NCBI RefSeq assembly: GCF_003073375.1
Contig: NZ_CP029002.1
Coordinates: forward strand, 2,094,001 to 2,158,000
Source: Lysinibacillus sp. 2017
GTDB taxonomy: Bacteria; Bacillota; Bacilli; Bacillales_A; Planococcaceae
Length of the DNA stretch: 64,000 nucleotides
Reading direction: 5' to 3'
Positions 1-8,779 of this stretch are shown here, in pieces; the stretch's first letter is position 1, and every line of letters begins with the position of its first letter. The notes below the pieces were generated by a model. That model was not told the DNA's origin, made no database searches, and was given only the letters and a program-made list of their open reading frames with translations. A program made the translations under genes and the position numbers.

Positions 1-50
1 TCGTAGCTATGTTTTTATAGCGTTGCATAAAAGTCTGTATAAACAATAGT

Positions 51-198
51 CATCTCAAAAAGGCACGAACGTTGATTTAACAACAATCGTACCTTTCAGA
101 TGTATTACCTAACTTTCATTTTGGAACGTTTATTAAGTTATTTCGTATACGTTATAAACCCTTGTTGCACTAAAGCACCTGTTAACACAATAAGAAAA
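51..198 (-). repeat. TCCCAAA element, copy 1
   Basis: The copy starts with a stem-loop (51-102, arms CATCTCAAAAAGGCACGAAC and its imperfect complement, loop ATTTAA). A degraded TTCCCAAA/TTTGGGAA box follows (105-129), then the tail TATAAACCCTTGTTGCAC (153-170). The hairpin-box-tail order matches the copies near 18.6 and 47.7 kb. It lies just downstream of the stalk-domain gene and could also act as its terminator. Confidence 0.6.
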
Positions 199-204
199 CA
201 CTTT

Positions 205-1047
205 TTATACAACTGTATTAATAATAACCGTCAGAAAGCCATTCACCGAAGCCCTATCAATTAATTGATGAATGGCTTGTCTTGCGGGATCACTAAACAA
301 ATACCATTGATTTTCAGTAGGCACATGAATCAAAACTAAGGGTTGACTAGGTAACATTTCATCATAACTTCGAACTAAAGTATAGATATCAAAACGTTCT
401 ACGCTGTTCCCTTCTTGGTCTAGAAAATCATATTGACCACCTTTATAATATTCACCAATTGAAGGATAACTTATCCACGTATAATTAGCAGGAGCTTCTA
501 CCTTACTTCCCTTATTTTCTACAAAAATATTATAAATGGCTTCGTTATAACCATTTCCTTTGATTTGCTGTACTACTCCGCCCATTGTCGCATGATATTC
601 GTGCTGCAATGCTTTGACTTTTACACCATCAATAACCAATGGCTTTGTATCAACCGTTACTGTACCGTTTTTGTAATTGACATTGCTGCCAAATGTTTCG
701 GCAATAAAACGCATCGGAACAAAAGTACGATCATTCTTCATGTATGGCTTTACATCAAGATGTTCTGTTTTACCGTTTTTCACCACTTTATTGCTATTAA
801 GTTTTAAGATTACTTTCATATCGTTTTTAGTAAACGTGACTTGCGAATCCGACCACTTGACGTTAGCTCCTAAATTTTCACTAATGACACGTAATGGAAC
901 CATTGTACGGTTACTCTTACTTTCGGGACTCACATCGGATACAACCGTAACACCGTCAATTTTTATTTGAGTCGTCGCTGCAAAAGTAGGTGACGAGGTA
1001 AGGATTAGAATTAATGTAAGAAATACGCCTGAGAACATTTTTTTCAT
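205..1047 (-). CDS. Secreted copper-amine-oxidase-N-type stalk-domain protein, copy 1
   Basis: This is a 280-residue exported protein. Residues 1-23 form a signal peptide ending in TFAA. Residues ~28-135 hold two tandem stalk units of the type found at the N terminus of copper amine oxidase-like proteins, seen in the paired motifs TMVPLRVISE and TFVPMRFIAETFG. The rest has no recognised catalytic domain. The family is usually extracellular or wall-associated, and no enzymatic role can be claimed. It is almost identical to the gene at 4676-5521, apart from a divergent stretch at about residues 185-200 and scattered changes near the C terminus. The ATG follows a long AT-rich leader. Function unknown, probably cell-envelope associated. 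Confidence 0.85.
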   Translation of the reverse strand: MKKMFSGVFLTLILILTSSPTFAATTQIKIDGVTVVSDVSPESKSNRTMVPLRVISENLGANVKWSDSQVTFTKNDMKVILKLNSNKVVKNGKTEHLDVKPYMKNDRTFVPMRFIAETFGSNVNYKNGTVTVDTKPLVIDGVKVKALQHEYHATMGGVVQQIKGNGYNEAIYNIFVENKGSKVEAPANYTWISYPSIGEYYKGGQYDFLDQEGNSVERFDIYTLVRSYDEMLPSQPLVLIHVPTENQWYLFSDPARQAIHQLIDRASVNGFLTVIINTVV

Positions 1048-1256
1048 TTTTTGATTACCCCTTTTTTAAAAAGTAAATATTCCTTAAAAAAATTATTGTT
1101 GAAACCTTAAGCTTTTAAAAGCAAAAAACTTTATTACTGATATACAAATTCAATAAAGGTTTATGAAGTTCCTTCATTCTTAAATATAATGCTTCAATTC
1201 CAAGAAATCGCCTAAAAGGCTTATCGTCACAAAAAATTGGTTGTTAAAACTTAAAC

Positions 1257-2891
1257 TCACTTATATGCTTCTTCTAATTTTTGAAGTTCTTCTTCTATTT
1301 TTTTTACATCAATCCTTACATATAAAGGTTCTACATTATTAAGTTCCGTTGGTAAGTCAGCAACTTCATCCCATCCGTGTAAAGATGTACCCAACATTTG
1401 TCGAATCTTTTCACTTCCAAATGGTAAGAAGGGATGTAATAATTGAGCTAAATTTTGAATAATGTAAACACTAGTTGCAAGCGTTTCTTCACATTTTTTA
1501 ATATGACTATTAACTGTAGTCCATGGTTGCTCTTCATCAAAGTAGCGATTTGATGTACGAATAAAGTTAAAAATAGCTTCAATTGCCTGTTTCATTTCAC
1601 CTGATTCGATATGTTCCCCAACTTTTGTATATAAGTGTTCCACATCTAATTTAATACTGTTGTTTACTTTTGCTTGAGGGACTTTGTGATTAAAGGATTT
1701 TGCAATGAATTTCAACGTTCTATTCACAAAATTGGCAAATGCACCTAATAGTTCACTGTTGTGACTGTAGATAAATTCTCGCCAAGAAAAATCGGCGTCA
1801 CGATTTTCAGGAGCATTGATTGTTAAAAAATAGCGAATCGAATCTGGATGATAATCTTTTAATATTTCTGGTACCCAAACTGCCCAATTTTGACTTGTGG
1901 AAAGTTTTCTTTTCTCTAATGTTAAATATTCATTTGAAACAATATGTGTTGGTAATCCCTCTTGACCTAGACCCATTAAGATTGCTGGCCAAATTACTGT
2001 ATGAAACGGAATATTATCTTTACCATGAATATAATAGGAAACGGCTTCCTCATTCCACCATTCGGAAACATCTTTTCCATTTTGTTTTGCCCATTCTAAA
2101 CTTGCTGTATAATATCCTGCTACTGCTTCAATCCAAACATAGATTTTCTTTTCTTCAAAACCATCTACAGGTACAGAAATACCATTAGGTAAGTCCCTTG
2201 TGACAGCCCTATCTGGTAATCCTTCAATTAAATAACGTTTAGTTAACTGTACGGCATTCTCTCGCCATCTTCCTTCACTAGATGCTTCATTAACAAAGTT
2301 CTCTAATTGCTGTTGAAAATGACTAAACTCATAATAATAATGTTCCGTTTCACGAATCTCTGGCTCATTTCCGCAAATTTTGCATGTTTTATCTTTCAAA
2401 TCAAGTGGATCTAGAATAGCTGAACAATTGTCACATTGATCTCCACGTGCTTTTGCCCCACAATTTGGACATGTTCCTTCCACAAATCTGTCTGGTAAAA
2501 ATTGATTATCTACTGTACAGTATGCTTGCTCAATCCTTTTTTTAAATAAAAAGCCATTCTCTAAAAGCTTTAAAAATATATTTTGTACAGCTTTATGATG
2601 ATGTGATGCATCAGTTCTTGTATATAGGTCATAGGTAAATCCTAATTCATTAAAGCATTGTAAGAATTCAGTATGATAGCGATCTGCTATTGCTGTGACT
2701 GTAGTATTTTCTTGATTAGCCCGTATTGAAATTGGCGTACCATTACAATCACTACCTGATACATAAAGCACATTTTCACCTTTTAAGCGATAATATCTTG
2801 CCAAAATATCTCCTGGCAAAAGTGCTGTTACATGACCTAAATGCAAAGAACCATTTGCATATGGCCAAGCGCCTCCGATTAATATATTCAT
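1257..2891 (-). CDS. metG: Methionine--tRNA ligase
   Basis: This enzyme charges tRNA-Met with methionine in the cytoplasm. The 544-residue protein has the class I signature HLGH (residues 17-20) and a KMSKS-equivalent KLSTS (329-333). A connective-peptide zinc region carries two knuckles ([16 protein letters not shown], then CKICG), and an anticodon-binding helical domain follows. It lacks the C-terminal tRNA-binding (OB-fold) extension of the ~650-residue MetRS usual in Bacillus. This is the type with two zinc knuckles, which some Bacillales carry as a second copy. A T-box leader with an AUG specifier lies directly upstream, so expression should rise when tRNA-Met is uncharged. Whether it is the only MetRS in the genome cannot be seen here. 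Confidence 0.97.
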   Translation of the reverse strand: MNILIGGAWPYANGSLHLGHVTALLPGDILARYYRLKGENVLYVSGSDCNGTPISIRANQENTTVTAIADRYHTEFLQCFNELGFTYDLYTRTDASHHHKAVQNIFLKLLENGFLFKKRIEQAYCTVDNQFLPDRFVEGTCPNCGAKARGDQCDNCSAILDPLDLKDKTCKICGNEPEIRETEHYYYEFSHFQQQLENFVNEASSEGRWRENAVQLTKRYLIEGLPDRAVTRDLPNGISVPVDGFEEKKIYVWIEAVAGYYTASLEWAKQNGKDVSEWWNEEAVSYYIHGKDNIPFHTVIWPAILMGLGQEGLPTHIVSNEYLTLEKRKLSTSQNWAVWVPEILKDYHPDSIRYFLTINAPENRDADFSWREFIYSHNSELLGAFANFVNRTLKFIAKSFNHKVPQAKVNNSIKLDVEHLYTKVGEHIESGEMKQAIEAIFNFIRTSNRYFDEEQPWTTVNSHIKKCEETLATSVYIIQNLAQLLHPFLPFGSEKIRQMLGTSLHGWDEVADLPTELNNVEPLYVRIDVKKIEEELQKLEEAYK

Positions 2892-2904
2892 TCTATGTTT
2901 CCCC

Positions 2905-3180
2905 CTTAAAATAAAAAAAGTCCTAACCGCAAATTGCGATTAGGACGAATTATCTCGTGGTACCACCTAATTTTACAAATAGCTTACACTATTTGCCTCT
3001 GCCAGTACGAACTCATACCGCCGCTGTTGTAACGAGTGCTCATCTCGTCGTAGCCTACATATCGGTACGAAGCTCAAAGGCCATGTTCAGTAAATTCGTT
3101 TTGCTTCATTTCCACCATCAGAAGCTCTCTATAAAAACTCCAATACTTACTCTTCCCTATCAACGCTAAATATTACAAAT
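2905..3180 (-). promoter_or_regulatory. T-box leader of metG, Met (AUG) specifier
   Basis: On the minus strand the core T-box sequence AGGTGGTACCACGAG lies at about 2953-2968. It is followed by a terminator hairpin (arms GTCCTAATCGC/GCGGTTAGGAC, about 2918-2946) and a T-run. Upstream are the stem I motifs AGAGAGCTTC and GGTGG, and the specifier region GAACATGGCC. Its ATG (plus-strand CAT, 3082-3084) matches the methionine gene downstream. Uncharged tRNA-Met should favour the antiterminator. Confidence 0.93.
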
Positions 3181-3337
3181 ATATTTTACCATAATGGTCA
3201 AAAAAGTAAAAATATTCTATTTGAGTTTGCTCCATAATATGGCCCTTTAGCTGAATATAGCACAATTCCTTTACTGAATACTATAACTATTCCTAATCCT
3301 AAAATACCGATTGATGAAACAACTGAGGAGGTTCTTA
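3181..3337. other. Intergenic, upstream of the metG leader
   Basis: This AT-rich stretch should hold the metG promoter on the minus strand. The plus strand carries ATGGCCCTTTAG (3239-3250), a short motif that recurs near 7797 as ATGGCCCTTTAAT. No gene is seen. Confidence 0.3.
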
Positions 3338-3454
3338 ATGAATAACGTAAATAATAAAGATATATCGGTTCAAGAAGAAATTCGTTGTGTTAAGTTAATT
3401 TTCAAAGCTGTAAGAGATTGAGAATTAATTGTAGATTATTCCTCCCCAGACTGA
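3338..3454 (+). pseudogene. Small ORF with good RBS, interrupted by a stop
   Basis: The ATG at 3338 follows a strong Shine-Dalgarno GAGGAGG (3325-3331) at 6 nt. The frame encodes 27 residues beginning MNNVNNKDISVQEEI and stops at TGA (3419-3421). The same frame then continues for 10 codons (ELIVDYSSPD) to a second TGA at 3452. A TGG-to-TGA change would explain this, which suggests a decayed small gene of about 38 codons. A genuine 27-residue peptide is the alternative. No family is recognised. Confidence 0.35.
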
Positions 3455-3502
3455 ATATGTTACTTTAAGTACAATGTTTCACAATCTCAGATGATTTTTG
3501 TT

Positions 3503-4528
3503 TTATTTTAATATTTCTTCCTCGATTACTTTCATAATGTCATATGCTCCTTCAGACTTGTTCGAACATATTACAGTTTTAATTAAAGACTTAGGATAAA
3601 ATGCAGAATGGAAACTAACTCCAGGGTCATAACCCATTATGTGATATTTTAAAATTTCATTACCATTTTTCTTAATCCATATCCCATAACCATAAAAGCT
3701 ATTATCATCATCACTTGTATTAATATAAGGAGTAAGTAACTGGTGAGTGTATTCTTCACTTAATAATTCATTATTTATAAGCGCATCCCATAAATTCCCT
3801 ATATCATTCACGGTTACGAATGCTCCACCATCTGAACCACCTTTTACGGGCAATGAGTAAATGTTCGTCTTCCAAGTACCATTAGGAAAGTCAATATACC
3901 CAAGTGCTGTTCTTATTGGTAAAGAATCGAATTCAAAATAATCCGACTCAGTCATCCCAGATTTATTGAAAATATTTTCCTTAATGTAATCAGCAAATTT
4001 AATTTTGCTTGTCTGCTCTATAATTAGTCCAAGTAAAATGTATCCCGCATTATTATAATGAAATCTTTCACCAACTCCTAATTTCATTGGTTGATTCTGA
4101 AATAATGGTAAAAAATCTTTCAAGGATCTTATTAGATACATCGGGTTCTTAATCCACAACTCTTCAAATTCATCCATAACTTCCTCATCAAAGTAATCAG
4201 GTATTCCAGCTGTATGTGTTAATAGATGATGAATAGTTATATCCTTATCAAAATAAGGAAAAGAAATATTAAGACAATCTTTTAACTTTGTATCAAAAGA
4301 AAGAAGCCCATCCTCCACAAGTTGACAAATTGCTATCGCTGTAAATAATTTACAACCCGATGCTATTCCAAATCGTGTATCAAAGCTGTTTACAATTTGC
4401 TCTGAACGATTAGCGTAACCATAACTTTTTTCTATTAAAGCTTTTTTATCATTTTTGACAAGAACTGTTCCTGAAAAGTCAAATTCAATCATAACATCGG
4501 TAATGTGATCTTCTATATTGGTTTTCAT
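3503..4528 (-). CDS. Serine hydrolase of the beta-lactamase/class C-like family
   Basis: The 341-residue protein is of the penicillin-binding-protein-like (Beta-lactamase, Pfam type) fold. The nucleophile motif SxxK is S57-G-C-K60, the second motif is Y158-N-N, and a KGG-containing strand (PVKGGSDGG) lies near residue 233. No signal peptide is visible, so it is probably cytoplasmic. Family members include esterases, D-aminopeptidases and peptidases, and true beta-lactam hydrolysis is not implied. It is a single gene between the two stalk-domain duplicates, on the same strand as both. The upstream sequence TAGAGGAGAGATTAA provides a good RBS. The substrate cannot be predicted. Confidence 0.88.
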   Translation of the reverse strand: MKTNIEDHITDVMIEFDFSGTVLVKNDKKALIEKSYGYANRSEQIVNSFDTRFGIASGCKLFTAIAICQLVEDGLLSFDTKLKDCLNISFPYFDKDITIHHLLTHTAGIPDYFDEEVMDEFEELWIKNPMYLIRSLKDFLPLFQNQPMKLGVGERFHYNNAGYILLGLIIEQTSKIKFADYIKENIFNKSGMTESDYFEFDSLPIRTALGYIDFPNGTWKTNIYSLPVKGGSDGGAFVTVNDIGNLWDALINNELLSEEYTHQLLTPYINTSDDDNSFYGYGIWIKKNGNEILKYHIMGYDPGVSFHSAFYPKSLIKTVICSNKSEGAYDIMKVIEEEILK

Positions 4529-4569
4529 TTAATCTCTCCTCTACTATTTCTTCTTTTTCTAATGCGTTT

Positions 4570-4664
4570 GTTAAAGTACATACGTTCCCAAAGCGTCTTT
4601 TTCTGGAGGTTTGCTTTATAAACCCTTGTTGCACTAAAGCACCTGTTAACACAATAAGAAAACC
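4570..4664 (-). repeat. TCCCAAA element, copy 2 (partial)
   Basis: A half box (ACGTTCCCAAAGCGTC, 4580-4595) is followed by the tail from 4616, which is identical over ~48 nt to the tail of copy 1 (153-200). No hairpin is left. The tail belongs to the larger duplication with the 0-1.2 kb region. Confidence 0.5.
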
Positions 4665-5673
4665 TTTTGTATACCTTATGGAACTGTATTAATAATAACC
4701 GTCACAAAGCCATTCACCGAAGCCCTATCAATTAATTGATCAATGGCTTGTCTTGCGGGATCACTAAATAAATACCATTGATTTTCAGTAGGCACATGAA
4801 TCAAAGTTTGGGGTGGAAGGGGCAACTTTTCATCATAACCTCGAACTAAATTATAGATATCAAAACGTTCTACGCTGTTCCCTTCTTGGTCTAGAAAATC
4901 ATATTGTCCACCTTTATAATACCCCCCAGTTGTGATGCTATGAACTGACCAGGTGTAATCTGAAGGCGGTTCGACCTTACTTCCTTTGTTTTCTATAAAA
5001 ATATTATAAATGGCTTCGTTATAACCATTTCCTTTGATTTGTTGTACTACTCCGCCCATTGTCGCATGATATTCGTGCTGCAATGCTTTAACTTTTACAC
5101 CATCAATAACCAATGGCTTTGTATCAACCGTTACTGTACCGTTTTTGTAATTGACATTGCTGCCAAATGTTTCGGCAATAAAACGCATCGGAACAAAAGT
5201 ACGATTATTCTTCATGTATGGCTTTACATCAAGAAGCTCCGTTTTACCATTTTTCACCACTTTATTGCTATTAAGTTTTAAGATTACTTTCATATCGTTT
5301 TTAGTAAGCGTGACTTGTGAATCCGACCACTTAACGTTGGCTCCTAAAATTTCACTAATGACACGTAATGGAACCATTGTACGGTTACTCTTACTTTCGG
5401 GATTCACATCGGATACAATCGTAACACCGTCAATTTTTATTTGAGTGGTTGCTGCAAAAGTAGGTGACGAGGTAAGGATTAGAATTAATGTAAGAAATAC
5501 GCCTGAGAACAATTTTTTCATTTTTTGATTACCCCTTTTTTAAAAAGTAAATATTCCTTAAAAAATTATTGTTGAAACCTTAAGCTTTTAAAAGCAAAAA
5601 AACTTTATTACTGATATACAAATTCAATAAAGGTTTATGAAGTTCCTTCATTCTTAAATATAATGCTTTAATT
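4616..5673 (-). repeat. Direct duplication of 153-1203 (stalk-domain gene and flanks)
   Basis: About 1.05 kb is nearly the same here and at 153-1203. The match covers the downstream element tail, the whole coding region, and ~150 bp of upstream leader, from CATTTTTTGATTACCCC to AAATATAATGCTT. The two copies are in the same orientation ~4.47 kb apart. Recombination between them could delete or amplify the metG and hydrolase genes that lie in between. Confidence 0.9.
4676..5521 (-). CDS. Secreted copper-amine-oxidase-N-type stalk-domain protein, copy 2
   Basis: This 281-residue paralogue of the gene at 205-1047 has the same signal peptide (ends TFAA), the same two stalk units (TMVPLRVISE, TFVPMRFIAETFG) and the same IDGVKVKAL linker. 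Differences concentrate at about residues 183-200 (VEPPSDYTWSVHSITTGG here, VEAPANYTWISYPSIGE in copy 1) and the last ~50 residues. The duplication extends into both flanks, so it is a segmental event and not independent acquisition. Its role is unknown; it is probably extracellular. A regional excess of amino-acid changes would suggest diversification of an exposed surface. Confidence 0.85.
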   Translation of the reverse strand: MKKLFSGVFLTLILILTSSPTFAATTQIKIDGVTIVSDVNPESKSNRTMVPLRVISEILGANVKWSDSQVTLTKNDMKVILKLNSNKVVKNGKTELLDVKPYMKNNRTFVPMRFIAETFGSNVNYKNGTVTVDTKPLVIDGVKVKALQHEYHATMGGVVQQIKGNGYNEAIYNIFIENKGSKVEPPSDYTWSVHSITTGGYYKGGQYDFLDQEGNSVERFDIYNLVRGYDEKLPLPPQTLIHVPTENQWYLFSDPARQAIDQLIDRASVNGFVTVIINTVP

Positions 5674-5808
5674 CATAATATTGTTAGCTTTTAAATGCAG
5701 CTATTCTGTGATACTATATACCAGTAGTCGGTATTACTTAATACCTTTACAACAAAGCACCTGATACAAAGAACGCTGATAGTTAGAAATATAAATGGAG
5801 TGGATTTT

Positions 5809-6138
5809 TTGGAAAACATTACGGAAATGCTAAAAGGAGTGCTTGAGGGCTGTGTACTTGAAATCATAGGCCGTGGTGAAACTTATGGATATGAAATTAC
5901 GCAAAATCTTCGTCAACTTGGCTTCACTGATGTAGTTGAAGGTACTGTCTATACAATTACTATGCGCCTAGAAAAAAATAATCTTGTAAACATAGAAAAA
6001 AAACCATCTACTATGGGACCACCTAGAAAATTTTATACGCTCAACGCAGCAGGACAAAAACAACTTGAAGTTTTTTGGGCAAAATGGGAATTCATCTCAA
6101 GCAAAATTAACGAACTTAAAATCAAAGGTGGTAAGTAA
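5809..6138 (+). CDS. PadR family transcriptional regulator
   Basis: This is a short PadR repressor of ~109 residues. The winged-helix region includes [17 protein letters not shown] and the typical [16 protein letters not shown] recognition/wing segment, followed by a short C-terminal helix. I place the start at TTG 5809 and not at GTG 5800: the only RBS-like sequence, TGGAGTGG (5796-5803), overlaps the GTG but sits 5 nt before the TTG. PadR proteins usually repress their own operon and a transporter or envelope gene. The next gene (DUF1048) starts 1 nt after the stop, a pairing that is common in Firmicutes. The inducer is unknown. Confidence 0.9.
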   Translation: MENITEMLKGVLEGCVLEIIGRGETYGYEITQNLRQLGFTDVVEGTVYTITMRLEKNNLVNIEKKPSTMGPPRKFYTLNAAGQKQLEVFWAKWEFISSKINELKIKGGK

Positions 6139-6139
6139 A

Positions 6140-6496
6140 ATGAGTTTTTTTAAAAAATCTTTTGAAAAAATAGTTGGAAGTCTTGATGATAAAAAAGAAT
6201 GGAGGGCGATGGAGGCACGTGCGAAGGCACTTCCACGTGAGTACTGCACCGCTTATAAAGCAATCCAAAAGTATTTGTGGACTGCGGGTGGTGGTCCCAC
6301 TGACTGGAAGGATAGCAGTCGTATATTTTGCGGCATTCTAGAACTCTTTGAGGAAGGTGTAGCGGAAGGTAAGACAGTCACTGAACTTACGGGCAAAGAT
6401 GTAGCTACTTTCTGCGACGAGTTAGTGAAGGATGAACAAACTTGGAAGGACAAATATCGCAAAAAGTTGAATGATACCATCAACCAACGTAACTAA
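6140..6496 (+). CDS. DUF1048 family protein
   Basis: This is a 118-residue cytoplasmic protein with a DUF1048-type helical domain. The opening [12 protein letters not shown] and the central [20 protein letters not shown] are typical. It starts at ATG 6140, one base after the PadR stop, with AAAGGTGGT (6125-6132) as RBS inside the PadR gene. An upstream in-frame start within the PadR gene is rejected because it would overlap by 74 nt without an RBS. DUF1048 genes are routinely co-transcribed with PadR regulators; their molecular role is not established. Confidence 0.88.
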   Translation: MSFFKKSFEKIVGSLDDKKEWRAMEARAKALPREYCTAYKAIQKYLWTAGGGPTDWKDSSRIFCGILELFEEGVAEGKTVTELTGKDVATFCDELVKDEQTWKDKYRKKLNDTINQRN

Positions 6497-6566
6497 ATTC
6501 ACTTAAACTATGTAATCCTTTTAAGCAACAACATTCTTGTTAACCATTCAAATTCAAATTATTTTT

Positions 6567-6604
6567 AAGAACCTTATTACATATCAAACGTAGTAAGGTT
6601 CTTG
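6567..6604 (+). terminator. Terminator after the PadR/DUF1048 operon
   Basis: The hairpin arms AAGAACCTTATTAC and GTAGTAAGGTTCTT are followed by GTTTATTTTT. Confidence 0.8.
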
Positions 6605-6726
6605 TTTATTTTTGGCTGTTTTAAAAGATTGTTGCTCTGGAGAAAAGAAGGTTATTCAATAATAGCTCCCGATTGTGGAAAAAAGCTTGATGTAATTCTT
6701 TCTATATTAATCATTTATTCCAACCA

Positions 6727-7281
6727 TTAACTCAACTTTCTTCTAACTAAAATGAAAAACACAACAATACAAATGGCTCCTCCCAGTGTAGCCCAAATAT
6801 AAATTTGATTATGTTTACCACTTAAATTAACTTCTTCAATTGGGGGCTGGCCTTGTCCAAGTATCTCCAAATCCTTTTGTGAAGAACTCAACACATCAGT
6901 ACGATCACACAGGATTGTTACAAGCGATTTTGCCCCATACATACTTGATTCTTTTGCATAAACCAAATATTCATTTCCCTTTATAAAATCATATCCACAG
7001 TCTCCATCATCTAGCCCAGTGGTAATAATAATTTGTGTTTGTTCAACACCCTTCCATGTCTTCGTTACCTCAAAAAGAACGGATTTAGATGTATATCCTT
7101 TTAAATTCTTTCTTACTTTTATATCAACAACTTTCCCACTAAATACGGCTTTTGAACGTTCAAATTCTTCCTCTACACTTGGTAATTCTATACATGAACA
7201 AGCACTTGTAACCGTAGGAAAAGAGCCTATTATAAAAACTCCGATAAAAGTGAAAGCAAGAAGTGTAACTACCTTCTTCAA
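6727..7281 (-). CDS. TIMP/NTR-like secreted protein with C-terminal membrane anchor
   Basis: The ~184-residue protein has a signal peptide (KKVVTLLAFTFIGVFIIG) followed by a mature start ACSCIELPSVEEEF. This CSC start is the hallmark of the bacterial tissue-inhibitor-of-metalloproteinase/netrin-like (NTR) fold. Further cysteines (GDCGYDF, LCDRTD) can pair with it, and a C-terminal hydrophobic helix with RRKLS forms a membrane anchor. The start is TTG 7281: the RBS GAGGTGA (plus-strand TCACCTC, 7287-7293) lies 5 nt upstream, while the ATG 24 nt earlier has no RBS. It is probably an extracytoplasmic, membrane-tethered protein; its target is unknown. Confidence 0.8.
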   Translation of the reverse strand: MKKVVTLLAFTFIGVFIIGSFPTVTSACSCIELPSVEEEFERSKAVFSGKVVDIKVRKNLKGYTSKSVLFEVTKTWKGVEQTQIIITTGLDDGDCGYDFIKGNEYLVYAKESSMYGAKSLVTILCDRTDVLSSSQKDLEILGQGQPPIEEVNLSGKHNQIYIWATLGGAICIVVFFILVRRKLS

Positions 7282-7369
7282 ATAAATCACCTCAATATCT
7301 CTCAAAATATTTGATTTTCAATATAATACCAATATCAACATACAAGCATTATTCTCAAAGTCCAGGCAG

Positions 7370-7705
7370 TTATGTTTTTTGTTTCTTTTTAATGAATGTA
7401 TAAATATTTAAAATAACTCCTATGACAAACATAATAATTGCATTGAGAGCCAGGACTATTGCTATAAACCCTCCTGCAAAAGCGATTCCTTGCCATTCGT
7501 CACCAGCATTATTTCCAGGATTTTTATTACCATAATAAATTCCTAATGATACAAAACTAGATACTATCACTAGAGATAAAAGAGCCAAAACAATTGCAGA
7601 AACCCATAAAGGGATTTTCTTTTTTTTGTATAAATACAATGCTAAACCATCACCAATCACAATAGATAAAAAAATAATCATCCAAACAATGGCATCACCG
7701 TTCAT
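7370..7705 (-). CDS. Small multi-pass membrane protein
   Basis: The 111-residue protein has three strongly hydrophobic helices: residues ~5-26, ~33-57 and ~78-103. It ends in a basic tail KKKQKT. The sequence AAGGGGGTTAATTAAT upstream of ATG provides an RBS. It follows the TIMP-like gene on the same strand but upstream of it, with a ~90 nt gap, so a shared transcript is possible. No family is recognised. Confidence 0.65.
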   Translation of the reverse strand: MNGDAIVWMIIFLSIVIGDGLALYLYKKKKIPLWVSAIVLALLSLVIVSSFVSLGIYYGNKNPGNNAGDEWQGIAFAGGFIAIVLALNAIIMFVIGVILNIYTFIKKKQKT

Positions 7706-7794
7706 ATTAATTAACCCCCTTACCCTCGCTTAATTAAATTCTACCAAAATAATCCAAAAAGTATCCAACTTTTCTTAAAATGTTATTCAAGATA

Positions 7795-7860
7795 ATGGCC
7801 CTTTAATGAAAAGTTACGCGATCCTTATTAAAGAATCGCGCCCGCCCCTTTTTCCAGGAA
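7795..7860 (+). repeat. Short palindromic repeat with GCGCCCG core
   Basis: ATGGCCCTTTAATGAAAA is followed by the hairpin GCGATCCTTATTAAAGAATCGC, whose arms pair with one bulge on each side. After it come CCGCCCCTTTTT and a second GCGCCCGATTG (7861-7873). Related pieces (ATGGTCCTTAAATGAAAA, CACGCCCGATTTTT) lie at 9419 and 49908. Confidence 0.45.
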
Positions 7861-7994
7861 AGCGCCCGATTGCGGAATATCGTTATCAAAATAATTCCTC
7901 CGTTTGTTTAAGTACAATTCTTCCAAACCTTTTCTCGAACAGTACTTCCAAGCTAATCAGCAGTATTACAAATTTTAAAAAAGGAATAAATTTC

Positions 7995-8041
7995 TTGACA
8001 AAACTAATAGTGTTAGTTAAATTTTAACTAATACTATTAGT
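7995..8041 (+). promoter_or_regulatory. Promoter and TetR-type operator of the MBL/TetR operon
   Basis: The -35 TTGACA (7995-8000) and -10 TAAATT (8018-8023) are separated by 17 nt. A 39-bp palindrome (8003-8041, 19-bp arms, one mismatch, centre 8022) covers the spacer, the -10 and the start region. The repeated core is ACTAATA. A repressor bound here would block RNA polymerase. The TetR gene two positions downstream is the obvious candidate. Confidence 0.85.
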
Positions 8042-8058
8042 TAAAGGGGTGCGGAAAC

Positions 8059-8766
8059 ATGAAAATGATTAAAAAGGGGTATCTATACCAATTAATTTTT
8101 ATGCCTATTCTTTTTCCGGTCAACTGTTACTTTGTTGAGGAAGAGGAAGGATTGACTTTAATTGATACAGCTCTTGGCTTTGCTGCTAAGGGAATTTTTC
8201 AAGCAGCTGAAGTGATAGGTAAGCCCATTACGAAAATTGTACTAACCCATGCACATGAAGATCATGTTGGAGCACTTGATGCAATTAAAAAAAGATTTCC
8301 GGATATTGCAGTCTATATCTCACAAAGAGATCACCGCTTGATGAATGGGGACCGTTCACTTGATAGCCACGAAGACCAAACGCCTATTAAGGGTGGAGTG
8401 CCGAATACTTTAAAAACTCGTGCGAATGAATTATTAAAGGAAGGGGATCAAATTGGTTCTCTTAAGGCTTTTGAAACACCCGGTCATACCCCAGGTTCAA
8501 TGTCTTTTCTTGACATAAGAACAAATGCAATCATAGTCGGTGATGCTCTGCAAGTAAGAGGAGGGATTGCGGTTGCGGGGGATGTAAAACCGTTGTTTCC
8601 ATTTCCTGCTTGGGGTACGTGGAGTAAAGAAACTGCATTAAAAAGTGCTAAAAAAATAGCTGGGATAAAGCCAACACTTCTAGCAGTTGGACATGGGAAA
8701 ATTATTGAAAATCCAATAAAACTGATTGAAGAAGCTATTGATCGTTTAGAATGCAAATTGAAATAA
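8059..8766 (+). CDS. MBL-fold metallo-hydrolase
   Basis: The 235-residue metallo-beta-lactamase-fold hydrolase carries the metal motif THAHEDHVG (HxHxDH, residues ~74-79). A second-sphere histidine lies in TPGHTPGSM (~144), a metal-bridging Asp in IVGDALQ (~163), and a late histidine in VGHGK. There is no signal peptide, so it is cytoplasmic. The fold serves thioesterases, lactonases, glyoxalases and detoxifying enzymes, and the sequence alone does not choose. The RBS AAAGGGGTG precedes ATG 8059. It is the first gene of an operon with the TetR regulator 13 nt downstream, so it is likely induced by the regulator's ligand. Confidence 0.9.
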   Translation: MKMIKKGYLYQLIFMPILFPVNCYFVEEEEGLTLIDTALGFAAKGIFQAAEVIGKPITKIVLTHAHEDHVGALDAIKKRFPDIAVYISQRDHRLMNGDRSLDSHEDQTPIKGGVPNTLKTRANELLKEGDQIGSLKAFETPGHTPGSMSFLDIRTNAIIVGDALQVRGGIAVAGDVKPLFPFPAWGTWSKETALKSAKKIAGIKPTLLAVGHGKIIENPIKLIEEAIDRLECKLK

Positions 8767-8779
8767 GGGAGTAATTGTC

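Noticed and set aside
565-970. Plus-strand ORFs opposite the stalk-domain gene (also at 5039-5444)
   Set aside because: These are antisense shadows. The same two frames appear in both duplicate copies only because the sense gene is duplicated.
7806-8027. 73-codon ORF on the plus strand (MKSYAILIKESRPPLF...)
   Set aside because: It runs through the GCGCCCG repeat and into the TetR operator, with no RBS and no coding-like composition.
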